A DNA stretch of 64,000 nt, from the NCBI RefSeq assembly GCF_003634935.1, contig NZ_RBXO01000001.1, positions 3,683,501 through 3,747,500 on the forward strand. Direction: 5' to 3'. Shown here piece after piece: positions 1 through 7,813 of this stretch (positions are counted from its first letter, which is position 1; each line of letters begins with the position of its first letter). The position numbers and the translations under genes were made by a program. Origin of the DNA: Saccharothrix australiensis. GTDB taxonomy: Bacteria; Actinomycetota; Actinomycetes; Mycobacteriales; Pseudonocardiaceae. The notes under the pieces are model-generated. The model was not told the DNA's origin and ran no database searches. It worked only from the letters and a program-made list of their open reading frames with translations.

Positions 1-2
1 AC

Positions 3-1004
3 GGCGGCCTCGGCCTGGGTCCGCTGGCCGGCCGCACCTACCCGCTGTGGGCGATGACGCGCGAGCTGGCCAGGGCGGACCTGTCGCTGGCCCGCTGCTG
101 GGAGGCCCACGCGAACTGCCAGGTGCTGCTGGACGCCCTCGGCTCGCCCGAGCAGCGGCGGAGGTGGTTCGACGGCATCGTCACCCGAGGCGAGCGCTGG
201 GCGGCCTGGAGCGGGGAACCACCGGCGCGCCGGGGTGGCGACGCCGGCTTCGGCACCACGCTCACCAGGGTGGACGGCGGCTGGCTGGTCAACGGCAGCA
301 AGGCGTTCTGCACCAGCGCCGGCGCGGCGCACTGGGCGATCCTGCTGATCAACCGCGACGCGCCCGGCGGCGCGCGGCACGGCGACGGCTCGGCCGAGCA
401 CCTGCTCATGCTGGCCTGCGACCTCACCGACCCCACCGTGGTCGTCGACGACTCCTGGTGGCACCCGATCGGGATGCGCGCCACGGTCAGCCACCGGGTG
501 CGCTTCGAGGGCACGTTCATCCCCGACGAGCACCGGATCGGGCCGCCCGGCGCGTACCTGCGCGATGGCTGGCAGGCGGCGTTCACCCCGCACTACGCGG
601 CGAGCTTCCTCGGCGCGGCGGGCGCGGCCCACGACTACGCGCTGGCCACCGCCCACGCCGACGACCCCTACGTGCAGCAGCGCGTCGGGCGGATGTCCAT
701 CAACCTCGAAACCGGCGACCTGTGGCTGCGGCACGTCGCCGAGCTGTGGGACACCGGCCGCCGCGAGGAGGCCCGGCAGGCGGGCGCGCGGGCGCGGCAC
801 GTGGTCGAGCACCTGGCGGAGGACACCGTGCAGCAGTGCGTCCGGGCGTGCGGCGCGCGGTCGCTGGTGCGCCCGAGCCCGGTGGAACGCGTCCTGCGCG
901 ACCTCAGCCTCTACCTGCGGCACGACAACGACGACCACGTCCTGGCCACCATCGGCAAGGCGCTGTTGGGCCGTGCGCACGACCCGCTGTTCTTCAAGCC
1001 CTAG
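3..1004 (+). CDS. acyl-CoA dehydrogenase-like flavoprotein (5' end missing)
   Basis: The gene enters from the left edge, and the frame is open from base 3, so the N-terminus is missing. The visible 333 residues look like the middle and C-terminal domains of the acyl-CoA dehydrogenase superfamily: a beta-domain segment around SKAFCTSAGAAHW, then a helical C-terminal domain ending with PVERVLRDLSLYLRHDND, the place where the family has its xPVERxxRDxR element. That C-terminal form also occurs in group D flavin monooxygenases of the same fold, so oxygenation rather than desaturation is possible. It stops 11 nt before the next gene, which has a good AGGAGG site, so the two are probably cotranscribed. 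The substrate is unknown, and the upstream operon outside the window would decide it. Confidence 0.75.
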   Translation, partial: GGLGLGPLAGRTYPLWAMTRELARADLSLARCWEAHANCQVLLDALGSPEQRRRWFDGIVTRGERWAAWSGEPPARRGGDAGFGTTLTRVDGGWLVNGSKAFCTSAGAAHWAILLINRDAPGGARHGDGSAEHLLMLACDLTDPTVVVDDSWWHPIGMRATVSHRVRFEGTFIPDEHRIGPPGAYLRDGWQAAFTPHYAASFLGAAGAAHDYALATAHADDPYVQQRVGRMSINLETGDLWLRHVAELWDTGRREEARQAGARARHVVEHLAEDTVQQCVRACGARSLVRPSPVERVLRDLSLYLRHDNDDHVLATIGKALLGRAHDPLFFKP

Positions 1005-1015
1005 GAGGCGACCCG

Positions 1016-1822
1016 ATGACGACCACCTTCGCGAGGGAGATCGACCGCCCGCTGGAGCACCCGGGCGCGGCGGCAGGCGCTCCGCCGGACTTCGCCACGC
1101 TGACCGGCGAGTGGGTCAGCGTCTCGCCCGTCGCCGCCGGGGTGTCCCGCGTCGGGCTGCGGGCGCGGGACGGGGTGCTGTCGGTCCGCGCGACCGGCCG
1201 GGGCGAGCCGCGCGACGGCGAGTGGGGCGAGCGGCCGGTGGACCGGTGGTACACCGACGGCCTGTACTCCCGGCGCGTCATGTCCTTCACCACGACCTTC
1301 GCCGACGAGCGGGTGGTGGTCGACCTGCTCGGCTACGTCTCGCACGGCGTGCTGGCGGCGTTCGCGTTCCACCGCTTCGCCGACGGCTCCGGCCGCGACT
1401 TCCTGCTGCGCAACTTCTGCGCGCCCGCCGCGCCGGGCGAACCCGCCCCGGCCACCACCCGCCGCCTGTCCGAGGAACTGCCGGCCGGCCCGAACTCGGC
1501 GGACGACCTGGTCGGCACGTGGCGGTGCGTGGACCCGCACGGGCGCGGCATCAGGGAGATCTCCTGCGCGTGGGCCGACGGCGGGCTGGTCGTCGGCGCG
1601 CGGGGCATCGAGGACTGGGGCCGGACCCGCGCCGCGCTGTACGTCGACCCCACCGAGCTGACCTTCGCGCCCGCGTTCACCACCACCTTCGACCACGACT
1701 TCGGCCGCATCCACCTCTACGCCAGGGTGAACCTCGGCCTGCTGGTGGTCGTGCAGCTCGTGGAGTTCACCGACGGCAGCGGTCGCGCCGACCACTTCCT
1801 GCGCGAGTGCTACCGGCGTTGA
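1016..1822 (+). CDS. unrecognised protein with internal duplication (two beta-rich repeats)
   Basis: 268 aa, with ATG eight bases after AGGAGG. I do not recognise the family. The protein is two copies of one module. Residues about 28-135 run from LTGEW to FADGSGRDFLLRNFC. Residues about 160-268 run from LVGTW to FTDGSGRADHFLRECYRR. Both contain the shared FTTTF element about 45 residues before the end. The alternating hydrophobic pattern and the W-G start suggest lipocalin-like or MoaF-like beta barrels arranged in tandem, which is inference from pattern only. There is no signal peptide or membrane segment. It sits 11 nt after the acyl-CoA dehydrogenase-like gene, so it may bind or process that enzyme's substrate. 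Confidence 0.7.
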   Translation: MTTTFAREIDRPLEHPGAAAGAPPDFATLTGEWVSVSPVAAGVSRVGLRARDGVLSVRATGRGEPRDGEWGERPVDRWYTDGLYSRRVMSFTTTFADERVVVDLLGYVSHGVLAAFAFHRFADGSGRDFLLRNFCAPAAPGEPAPATTRRLSEELPAGPNSADDLVGTWRCVDPHGRGIREISCAWADGGLVVGARGIEDWGRTRAALYVDPTELTFAPAFTTTFDHDFGRIHLYARVNLGLLVVVQLVEFTDGSGRADHFLRECYRR

Positions 1823-1968
1823 TCCGCGGCGCCCGTGACCGCTGTGCGCCCGTCAGCCGGTCACCCCGCCGTCGGGTGGTCGTCGGCCCACGGTCACCGG
1901 TCACCGGCGAGGACCGCACCGGACGCGTCGACCCGCCGTCACGCGGAGGGCGCTCGGCGGGCGGTCGG

Positions 1969-2004
1969 GTCCCGCCGAGGCGCACCGGTTCGCCTCGGCG
2001 GGAC
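1969..2004. terminator. bidirectional hairpin terminator
   Basis: A perfect 14-bp stem (GTCCCGCCGAGGCG / CGCCTCGGCGGGAC) with an 8-nt loop lies between the convergent genes ending at 1822 (plus) and 2015 (minus). There is no U-tract, as usual in this GC range. Confidence 0.7.
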
Positions 2005-2014
2005 GTGCCGCGGG

Positions 2015-2305
2015 TCAGCGGGTGCAGCGGATGGCGGCGTTGGCCGCGTAGTAGCCGGGCGCGAGCCGGTAGGACTCGGCGTACAGCAGGACGCACTGCT
2101 CGTTGAGGTAGCCGCTGATCAGCGCGCTGCGGCGGGCCGCCTGCTCGGCGTCCCGCTTGGCCTCGCGCGGGCTGTTCTCGTGCGCGGAGCCGGTGAAGAC
2201 CTGCGTCTCCTGCGCGCGGACGTCGGCGTGCGCCACCGCCGGCGCGAGCGCGGCGAGGGCGGCGAGAGCCACGGCAACGCCACCTCGGACGATCGTCGGG
2301 ATCAT
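2015..2305 (-). CDS. small secreted protein, unknown function
   Basis: 96 aa with a typical Sec signal peptide: a short basic start, a hydrophobic AVALAALAALAPA stretch, and an AHA-D cleavage site near residue 27. The mature part of about 69 residues carries two cysteines (in NEQCVLLY and AIRCTR), which could form one disulfide. The start is ATG with GAGAGGAC upstream. It resembles the neighbour at 2348-2614 in layout: signal peptide, a VFTGS/TFTGSG motif at the mature start, a helix with SPREA/SPSQA, and a C-terminal cysteine followed by arginine. The two are probably paralogues arising from a tandem duplication. Exported at the cell surface; function unknown. Confidence 0.75.
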   Translation of the reverse strand: MIPTIVRGGVAVALAALAALAPAVAHADVRAQETQVFTGSAHENSPREAKRDAEQAARRSALISGYLNEQCVLLYAESYRLAPGYYAANAAIRCTR

Positions 2306-2317
2306 GTCGGTAGTCCT

Positions 2318-2351
2318 CTCTCGGTGTGGTTCAGCTCTCGGTGTGGTTCAG
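2318..2351. repeat. 17-bp perfect tandem duplication at a stop codon
   Basis: The unit CTCTCGGTGTGGTTCAG occurs twice head to tail (2318-2334, 2335-2351). The second copy contains the stop codon of the minus-strand gene at 2348-2614, and the first lies in the leader of the gene starting at 2305. Confidence 0.85.
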
Positions 2352-2614
2352 CGCCGGCAGAACAAGCTCGCGGAGGCCGCGTGCACGCCACCTCCGACCG
2401 ACCTGACGTCGGTCGCGCGGACGTGGCACAGGTCGGCCGACCAGCCGGCCGAACGGGCGACCGCGTAGGCCATCCGGACCGCGCCGTCCACCGCCTGGGA
2501 CGGCGAGGTGCCGAGCCCGCTGCCGGTGAACGTGCTCACCTCAGCTGACGCCGGCGCGGCCAGTGCGGTCACCGCCCCCATCGCGAGGAGGGTCGCGCAC
2601 AGGAATTTCCGCAT
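2348..2614 (-). CDS. small secreted protein, paralogue of its neighbour
   Basis: 88 aa from ATG at 2614 (MRKFLCATLLAMG), chosen over a longer frame because GGGAGAGGA precedes it and it begins a proper signal peptide cleaving after APASA. The mature part starts with EVSTFTGSGLGTSPSQA and contains two cysteines (DLCHVR and ASLFCRR). The TFTGSG-SP-A pattern matches VFTGS-SPREA in the protein at 2015-2305, supporting paralogy. Function unknown. The promoter region, facing the XRE gene, holds a 15-bp site repeated in front of the regulator, so control by that regulator is likely. Confidence 0.72.
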   Translation of the reverse strand: MRKFLCATLLAMGAVTALAAPASAEVSTFTGSGLGTSPSQAVDGAVRMAYAVARSAGWSADLCHVRATDVRSVGGGVHAASASLFCRR

Positions 2615-2664
2615 CGTTCGTCCTCTCCCGGCCGTCAGCCGAGACCGGCCGACACCCGCGTGCT

Positions 2665-2761
2665 CGTTCATCTCAGCTAACATCGCACCGGACCGTAGAT
2701 CGACGTGCGCGGCGTGTCAATCCCAGGTGAATGAGAATCAGCTGTACGTTCATCTCAGCTA
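2665..2761. promoter_or_regulatory. repeated 15-bp site in divergent promoter region
   Basis: CGTTCATCTCAGCTA occurs identically at 2665-2679 and 2747-2761, in the divergent region between the secreted protein (start 2614) and the XRE regulator (start 2773). A weaker relative (CTCACCTCAGCTGA) lies near 2535-2548. The second copy ends 12 nt before the regulator's ATG. These are probably operators for the XRE protein; inference from position and identity. Confidence 0.55.
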
Positions 2762-2772
2762 GTGGAGCGAGG

Positions 2773-3195
2773 ATGTCCGAGGAACGAGTGACCACGCTCG
2801 CCGACCGGATCGACCGCCTGTTCCAGGTGGTGCGCCGGCCCAACGGCGAACAGCACAGCCACGAGGAGGTGGCCCGCGCGTGCCGGGAGAGCACCGGCGA
2901 GTCGTTCTCGGCCGCCTACCTGTGGCAGCTCCGGACCGGGCGCAGGGACAACCCGACCAAGCGCCACCTGGAGGCGTTGGCGGCGTTCTTCCAGGTGCCT
3001 GCCGCGTACTTCTTCGACGACGAGCAGGGCCGGGTCATCGCCGAGGAACTGGAGCTGCTGGCCGCGCTGCGCAAGAGCGCGGTGCGCGACCTGGCGCTGC
3101 GGGCGGTGACGCTGTCCGAGGAGGGGCTCGGCACCGTCACCGACATCGTGGAGGCCATCGGTCGCCGTGAAGCGATGCGCAAGCGGGGTGACTAG
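2773..3195 (+). CDS. XRE-family DNA-binding regulator
   Basis: 140 aa from ATG at 2773 (MSEERVTTLADRIDRLF); the in-frame ATG at 2731 would put the operator-like repeat inside the gene and is rejected. Residues about 25-75 form an XRE/lambda-repressor-type helix-turn-helix (HEEVARACRES, SAAYLWQLRTGRRDNPTKRHLEALAAFFQVPAAYFFDD). The C-terminal helical part probably dimerises. The domain layout recalls actinobacterial EspR-type regulators. It is the first gene of a three-gene operon with an ImmA-like peptidase and a membrane protein; in such pairs the peptidase often cleaves or inactivates the XRE repressor. Likely autoregulated through the 2665/2747 sites. Confidence 0.85.
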   Translation: MSEERVTTLADRIDRLFQVVRRPNGEQHSHEEVARACRESTGESFSAAYLWQLRTGRRDNPTKRHLEALAAFFQVPAAYFFDDEQGRVIAEELELLAALRKSAVRDLALRAVTLSEEGLGTVTDIVEAIGRREAMRKRGD

Positions 3196-3682
3196 CTTGT
3201 TCGGCAGGGGGAGCGCGCTCTGGCGCCGGTGCGAGCGGATCGCGTCCGGGGTGGACTTACCGGACCCGTTCGACGAGGCCGGGTTCCTCGCCGGGCTCGC
3301 GGAGCGCCGGGGCAGGCCGATCGAGCTGGTGGCGCTCGCCGCCTGGTCCGGCGCGCAGTGCGGCCTGGTCGTGGCCACCGACCGGGCGGACTACGTGTTC
3401 GTCACGGCCGACACGAGCCCGCTGCACCAGCGGCACATCGTGCTGCACGAGGCCGGGCACCTGCTCTGCGGGCACACCGGGGGCGGTGCGCTGCCCGACG
3501 CCGTGGCCGCCTCGCTCACCCCGAACCTGTCGGTCGAGCTGGTGCGGCGGGTGCTCGGCCGCACGACCTACGACCGCGGCCAGGAGCGGGAGGCCGAGCT
3601 GGTCGCGTCGCTGATCATGCGCCGGGTCGACGCGGGCGCGGACGCGCCGCCGGACCGGCTCCGGTCGGCGTTCGGGTCGTGA
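3188..3682 (+). CDS. ImmA/IrrE-type metallopeptidase
   Basis: About 164 aa with the zinc-peptidase signature HEAGHLLCGH near residue 90 (HExxH plus a following His), as in ImmA/IrrE proteins that cleave partner XRE repressors. The C-terminal helix QEREAELVASLIMRR matches the family's conserved E-xx-A-xx-[FL]A segment, which supplies the third metal ligand. The start is uncertain: GTG 3188 overlaps the XRE stop by 8 nt and is preferred; ATG 3167 and TTG 3197 are in frame. It is translationally coupled on both sides, because its TGA shares bases with the next gene's GTG. Expected role: cytoplasmic partner of the XRE protein upstream. Confidence 0.85.
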   Translation: MTSLFGRGSALWRRCERIASGVDLPDPFDEAGFLAGLAERRGRPIELVALAAWSGAQCGLVVATDRADYVFVTADTSPLHQRHIVLHEAGHLLCGHTGGGALPDAVAASLTPNLSVELVRRVLGRTTYDRGQEREAELVASLIMRRVDAGADAPPDRLRSAFGS

Positions 3683-4794
3683 TCAGCTGCCTGGCCGCCG
3701 CGCTGCTGGTGCTGGTCGGCGCGGTGCACCGGGTCACCTCGCGCGGCACCGGCCGTCGGCACCTGACGGCGTTCTTCCTCAGCATGGCCGCGGCGCTGCT
3801 GATCTCGGCCGCGCCGGTGGTCCGGCTGGTCGGCGACGAACTGGTGTGCCGCTTCGCCACCAACCTGCTCCAGTTGGCGGCGGTGCGGTCGCTGGTCCGG
3901 CTGGCCCGCGGCACCCGCGACCCCGAACCGCGCACGGCGCGGTGGCCGCTGGTGGCGTGCTGGCTGGTGCTGTCCCTGTGCTGCCTGGACTTCGCGCCGC
4001 ACCGGGCCGAGGTCGCCACCGACGCGTTCCGGTGGCGGCCCAGCGTCGTGGCCTACCAGGTCGTGCTCACCGCGTACCCGGTCGGCTGCCTGGTGGTGTT
4101 CATGCGCACGCTCGCCGCGAGCGCCGCCGACCGGCCGGCCGGGACGTTCCGCACCGGTCTCCGCGTCATCGTCGCGGCGGCGGCGGCCACGATCGGGTGG
4201 GGCGTGTTCTCCGGGCTGCCGTCGCTGTGGCTGGCGGTCACCGACCTCGCCGCGGCCGACTTCCTGCCGCACGCCAGGGTCTGCGGCCTCGTCGCGGTGG
4301 TGCTGTGGGTGGTGGGCGCGGCGCTGACCACGTGGGAGGGCGCGGCCAGGCTCGTGCGGACCCGGCGCGACATCCGGGCGGTGACCCCGCTGTGGCGTGC
4401 GCTGGTCGCGGCCCAGCCGCAGATCGCGCTGCCCGCGCGGCACGACTGGGCCTTCACCCGGTACCGCAGGCTGATCGAGATCCGCGACGGGCTGCTGGCC
4501 CTGCGCGCCCACGTGCCGCCGCACCTCGCGGACTGGCTGACGAGCCCGGTCGACGCGCCCACCCGCGCCGCGGCCGAGGTGGCCGCGGCCCTGGTCATGC
4601 GCGACGCCGGGCGGACCTGGCCCCGGCGGCCGACCGCCGCCGCCACCACGCCGCCCAGCGTGGACGCCGAAGCCGACTGGCTGGCGGCGGTGTCGTCGGC
4701 GTTCCGGCGCTCGCCGGTGGTGCGGGAGGTGCGGCGCCGGGCCCGGCTGGACGCGGAGCGCGGTCACCTCGCCGGCGAGCCGCCGCCGTCCTGA
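3679..4794 (+). CDS. MAB_1171c-like integral membrane protein
   Basis: 371 aa from GTG at 3679, overlapping the peptidase stop (GTGA). The N-terminal 220 residues contain about six or seven hydrophobic helices (LAAALLVLVGAVHRV, FFLSMAAALLISAAPVV, WLVLSLCCLDFA, VVLTAYPVGCLVVFM, VIVAAAAATIGWGVF, LVAVVLWVVGAAL). The soluble C-terminal half contains the family hallmark RYRRLIEIRDGLLALR. Membrane proteins of this type commonly follow XRE and ImmA genes in mycobacteria, Streptomyces and Pseudonocardiaceae; their biochemical role is unknown. It may sense a signal for the XRE/peptidase pair, which is inference from context. Confidence 0.8.
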   Translation: MISCLAAALLVLVGAVHRVTSRGTGRRHLTAFFLSMAAALLISAAPVVRLVGDELVCRFATNLLQLAAVRSLVRLARGTRDPEPRTARWPLVACWLVLSLCCLDFAPHRAEVATDAFRWRPSVVAYQVVLTAYPVGCLVVFMRTLAASAADRPAGTFRTGLRVIVAAAAATIGWGVFSGLPSLWLAVTDLAAADFLPHARVCGLVAVVLWVVGAALTTWEGAARLVRTRRDIRAVTPLWRALVAAQPQIALPARHDWAFTRYRRLIEIRDGLLALRAHVPPHLADWLTSPVDAPTRAAAEVAAALVMRDAGRTWPRRPTAAATTPPSVDAEADWLAAVSSAFRRSPVVREVRRRARLDAERGHLAGEPPPS

Positions 4795-4959
4795 CGCGGT
4801 GGCGCATCGGTCCCGCGCGGTGGCAGGCGGGCCGGGAGAGCCCTCGGCGGCGCGACCGGCCGCGCCTCCGGTGGTGTCGCCCGGCCGCACCTCCCGCGGT
4901 GTGACCGGGGACACCGCGCGACGGCGCAGCGCCGGTCGACCCCCGGCCTCATACAGTGC

Positions 4960-5592
4960 ATGACGCAAGCCCCACTGCGACCGGCGGAGGCGTTGGCCCT
5001 GGGCGACACCTCCGGGAGCGGCCCACCCGAAGCGGCTGACGCGGAACTCTGGCTCCGGATCGCCGACGACGGGCCGGACGCCCACGCGGCCTTCACCGAG
5101 CTGTTCCAGCGCCACGCCGAGGCGGTCTGGAACTACGCCTACCGGTTGACGGCGTCCTGGAGCCAGGCCGACGACCTGCTGTCCACGACGTTCCTCAACG
5201 CCTGGCGCACCCGCGGCCGGGCCGTGCTCGCGCGGGACTCGGCGCGTCCCTGGCTGTTCACCGTCACCGCGCGCCTCGCCCGCGACCAGCGCCGCGCCGG
5301 CGCACGCCTCGCGGCCGTGGTGCAGCGGCTCTCCCGCGCGGCACCGGGTCACGACCACGCCGACGCCGTGGCGGACGGCGATCTCGCCGAGCGCCGGCTG
5401 CGCCGCGTGCTGGAGGCCGTCGACCACCTGCCGCGCGCCGAGCGGGAAGTCGTCCGGCTGTGCCTGCTGGGCGAGGTCTCCACCGGCGACGCGGCCCGGC
5501 TGCTCGGCATCGCCGAGGCCAGCGTCCGCTCCCGGACGTCCCGCGCCCGCGCCCGGTTGCGCGCGCTGATCGGAGAGGACCCCGATGCCTGA
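4960..5592 (+). CDS. ECF-type RNA polymerase sigma factor
   Basis: 210 aa. Sigma region 2 lies at about residues 45-110 (AFTELFQRHAEAVWNYAYRLT, then SQADDLLSTTFLNAWR). Region 4 lies at about 150-205 (LPRAEREVVRLCLLGEVSTGDAARLLGIAEASVRSRTSRARARL), with a helix-turn-helix. It lacks regions 1 and 3, as ECF factors do. The following gene overlaps it by 8 nt and encodes a single-pass membrane protein, the usual position of an anti-sigma factor or signal receptor. The target promoters are not evident in the window. Confidence 0.88.
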   Translation: MTQAPLRPAEALALGDTSGSGPPEAADAELWLRIADDGPDAHAAFTELFQRHAEAVWNYAYRLTASWSQADDLLSTTFLNAWRTRGRAVLARDSARPWLFTVTARLARDQRRAGARLAAVVQRLSRAAPGHDHADAVADGDLAERRLRRVLEAVDHLPRAEREVVRLCLLGEVSTGDAARLLGIAEASVRSRTSRARARLRALIGEDPDA

Positions 5593-6829
5593 CCTGGACC
5601 TGCCGCCCCGCCGGTCGCTGCCCGACGGCGTCCGCGACACCGCGCTGCTGCGCCTGCGCGCCGGCTTCGACGAAGACCGCCGACCGCGCCACCTCCCGCT
5701 GAAGGCCGCCGCCGTCCTCGCGGTCGTCGCGACGGCGACCACCCTGGTGGTGCAGGCCGCGAACCGCCCGGCGGTGTCGCCCGGTCGGAGCGGCCCGGAG
5801 GTGGCGGAGCTGCCGCTGCCCATCGCCGCCGAGCACTACGACCTGCGCGAGGGCACCGCACCGGAGGGCGCGGCGCAGCGCTGCCACGCCGGGTCGAGCG
5901 GCCTGCCGCCTGTCGAGCGCTGGGACGCGATCGCCACGGCGTCACTGTTCCGAGTGGACCTGATGGCGTTCAAGACCCCTGCGGGCACCGTGTTCTGCGA
6001 GACGACACCCGCGTCGGTCACCGTGTCGGCGCCGCAGGCCGACCCCGGTTCGCTCACGCTGTCGTTCCGGACCGCCACGGGCTCGATGGCGGGTTTCGGC
6101 GGCACCGACCCCCGTCCGTTCGTGCTCCGCGACCGCGCCGACGAGTCCGGCCGGGAAGCGCTCGCGGCGCGCTCCGGGCGGGTCTTCCTGACACCGGCCG
6201 GGTTCGTCGCCGAGGCGGTGGGCGCGCAGCCGGAGGTGCCCGGTGGCGAGCCCGGCCGGCGCACGGAGCTGATCCCGCCGCCTCCGTCGACGGCGGTGGT
6301 CGACCGGCCGGCCACCGCCCACGAGCGCGTCAGCGTCGAAGGTCGCCGGCTGGGGGAGTGCCTGGCGGGCAGCGCGACACCGGTCCCGGACCCCGCGGCC
6401 TGGCGGGCCGGCCTGTCCGCGCGGCTGACCGCGACCGACTCCGTGCAGCTGGGCCACTACCGGGGCCTGTTGCTGGTGTGCCACGAGAACGGCAGCGTGT
6501 CGATCAGCGACCTCGACCGCGTCGACGCCGAGGAGCGGGCGGGGTCGGTGTGGGTCGGCGACACCCTGCGCGCGGTGCGGGTGTCCTACGGCTTCGTCGA
6601 GGACTCGCCGAGCCCGACCAGCGTCGCCCTGATCGCCGAGGTGACCGACCCGCGCGTGGCGACGGTGACCGCGGCGGTCGCGGGCAGGCTCGACGTGACG
6701 GCCAAGCCGGTGACGGGCTCCGCGGTCATCACCGGCCTGCGACCGGACGGCGCAGGACCGACCGAGGTGACGCTGACCGCCAGGGACGCCACCGGTGCCG
6801 TGCTGGAGGAACTCCGGCGGAACCTGTGA
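5585..6829 (+). CDS. membrane-anchored partner of the ECF sigma factor (possible anti-sigma)
   Basis: 414 aa overlapping the sigma gene by 8 nt. A short cytoplasmic N-terminus (about 38 residues, including LPDGVRDTALLRLRAGFDED) is followed by one transmembrane helix (AAAVLAVVATATTLVVQAA, about 41-59) and a large extracytoplasmic domain of about 350 residues with four or more cysteines (RCHAGSSG, FCETTP, ECLAGS, LVCHENGS). No zinc-binding anti-sigma (HxxxCxxC) motif is present, so the anti-sigma assignment rests only on coupling and topology. It is a sequence-divergent family seen next to this sigma subgroup. The extracytoplasmic part may be the sensor. Confidence 0.7.
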   Translation: MPDLDLPPRRSLPDGVRDTALLRLRAGFDEDRRPRHLPLKAAAVLAVVATATTLVVQAANRPAVSPGRSGPEVAELPLPIAAEHYDLREGTAPEGAAQRCHAGSSGLPPVERWDAIATASLFRVDLMAFKTPAGTVFCETTPASVTVSAPQADPGSLTLSFRTATGSMAGFGGTDPRPFVLRDRADESGREALAARSGRVFLTPAGFVAEAVGAQPEVPGGEPGRRTELIPPPPSTAVVDRPATAHERVSVEGRRLGECLAGSATPVPDPAAWRAGLSARLTATDSVQLGHYRGLLLVCHENGSVSISDLDRVDAEERAGSVWVGDTLRAVRVSYGFVEDSPSPTSVALIAEVTDPRVATVTAAVAGRLDVTAKPVTGSAVITGLRPDGAGPTEVTLTARDATGAVLEELRRNL

Positions 6830-6852
6830 ACCGGGCCTCCGGCACCGCGTAG

Positions 6853-6932
6853 CGCACCGCCCCGCCCGGCTCGCACCGCCCCGCCCGGCTCGCACCGCCC
6901 GACCGGCGCGGTGCCAGCCGGGCGGGGCGGTG
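6853..6932. terminator. terminator hairpin with a duplicated left arm
   Basis: A 19-bp unit (CGCACCGCCCCGCCCGGCT) is tandemly duplicated at 6853-6871 and 6872-6890. Each copy contains a 17-base arm that pairs perfectly with AGCCGGGCGGGGCGGTG at 6916-6932. Two alternative hairpins can therefore form between the convergent genes ending at 6829 and 7016. Confidence 0.75.
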
Positions 6933-7015
6933 TCCCGTCCCGCGCGACTCGTGGATCGCCTCGGCGCTCGGCCTGATCGCGGGCGCAACCCGTCCGCCGC
7001 GCCGGCGTCCCGGCC

Positions 7016-7261
7016 CTACCGCACGCCCTGCAACCTCTGCTGGGCCGCCTTGGCGGCCAGGATCGGCAGGAAGCCGTGGACCTTGGCGCGTGCGGCCAGC
7101 TGCCGGTACGCCTCGACCACGGTCTCGCGGACGACCTGGTAGTCGATGCCGCCCGCCAGGCGACGGGTCACCTCCTCCGCGGCCTGGTCCAACTGGACCT
7201 CGATCCGGGTGTGCAGGTCATGCGGGTCACGCACCTCGTGCCCGTCGAGCTTGTCGACCAT
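7016..7261 (-). CDS. three-helix-bundle dimerisation domain protein
   Basis: 81 aa. The start is ATG at 7261 behind a strong AGGAGGA site; the longer frame to 7408 is rejected. The sequence is all helical: an N-terminal segment with charged residues, then VQLDQAAEEVTRRLAGGIDYQVVRETVVEAYRQLAARAKVHGFLPILAAKAAQQRL. This matches the small actinobacterial three-helix bundle family (DIVxxxVxxAYxxLxxxAKxxxFLPxLxxxxAxxRL), which often pairs with arsenate-reductase or phosphatase-like genes but also stands alone. Function unknown; likely a homodimer. A perfect GTGCGC-AG-GCGCAC dyad lies just upstream (7280-7293). Confidence 0.7.
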   Translation of the reverse strand: MVDKLDGHEVRDPHDLHTRIEVQLDQAAEEVTRRLAGGIDYQVVRETVVEAYRQLAARAKVHGFLPILAAKAAQQRLQGVR

Positions 7262-7813
7262 CGCAGTTCCTCCTGCCACGTGCGCAGGCGCACGGCGGAC
7301 CAGCCGCCGCCACCTTCGCCGATCCACGAACCTGGCGCAGGGGATCGACCCTAGAGACGAACACCCGGCGAAGGCAGTCTGGATTTCCGGTGAAGGAAAG
7401 CGCATCATGCGCCGTTCCGGAACGGCCGGTCGCCCGTCCGCGCCGTGTTGGTGCTTTCGGGTTGTTTCGCGCGATCCGGTGAAACGAGGCCGTCCGCGGC
7501 GCGATCAGTCGGCATGAGGCCGAAACAGGGCGACGTCCCACCCGACCGCCGGACCGGGCACCACCCACTTCGCCCGCCGGTGGCCCCGACGGGCGCGGTC
7601 GCGCTTCCGGCCTTCGCGCGGGGTGAAGGCCGGGAGCGGTCGCCGGGGCGGAGGGCGTGCTCGCGTCGGTGAGGATCGCGTAGCGGTCGGTGGTGGCGGC
7701 GCCATCCCGCTGTCGGGCGGTTGTCGACCGCCGGTGGCCACTTGGCCGAGGGACGCACCGGCGCACCGCCCGGACCGCGAGCGGGCACGTCACCGCCCGG
7801 TCGTCCCGGCTCC
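7262..7813. other. 552-bp intergenic region without a supported gene
   Basis: Only short frames without ribosome binding sites are present. It contains the dyad GTGCGC-AG-GCGCAC at 7280-7293 next to the 7261 start and a locally AT-richer stretch around 7380-7480 that probably holds the promoter of the 7261 gene. No repeat or RNA gene was recognised. Confidence 0.5.

Noticed and set aside
3568-5823. A 751-codon antisense frame
   Set aside because: Low-complexity Arg/Pro/Gly sequence opposite the membrane protein and sigma genes; a GC-driven shadow.
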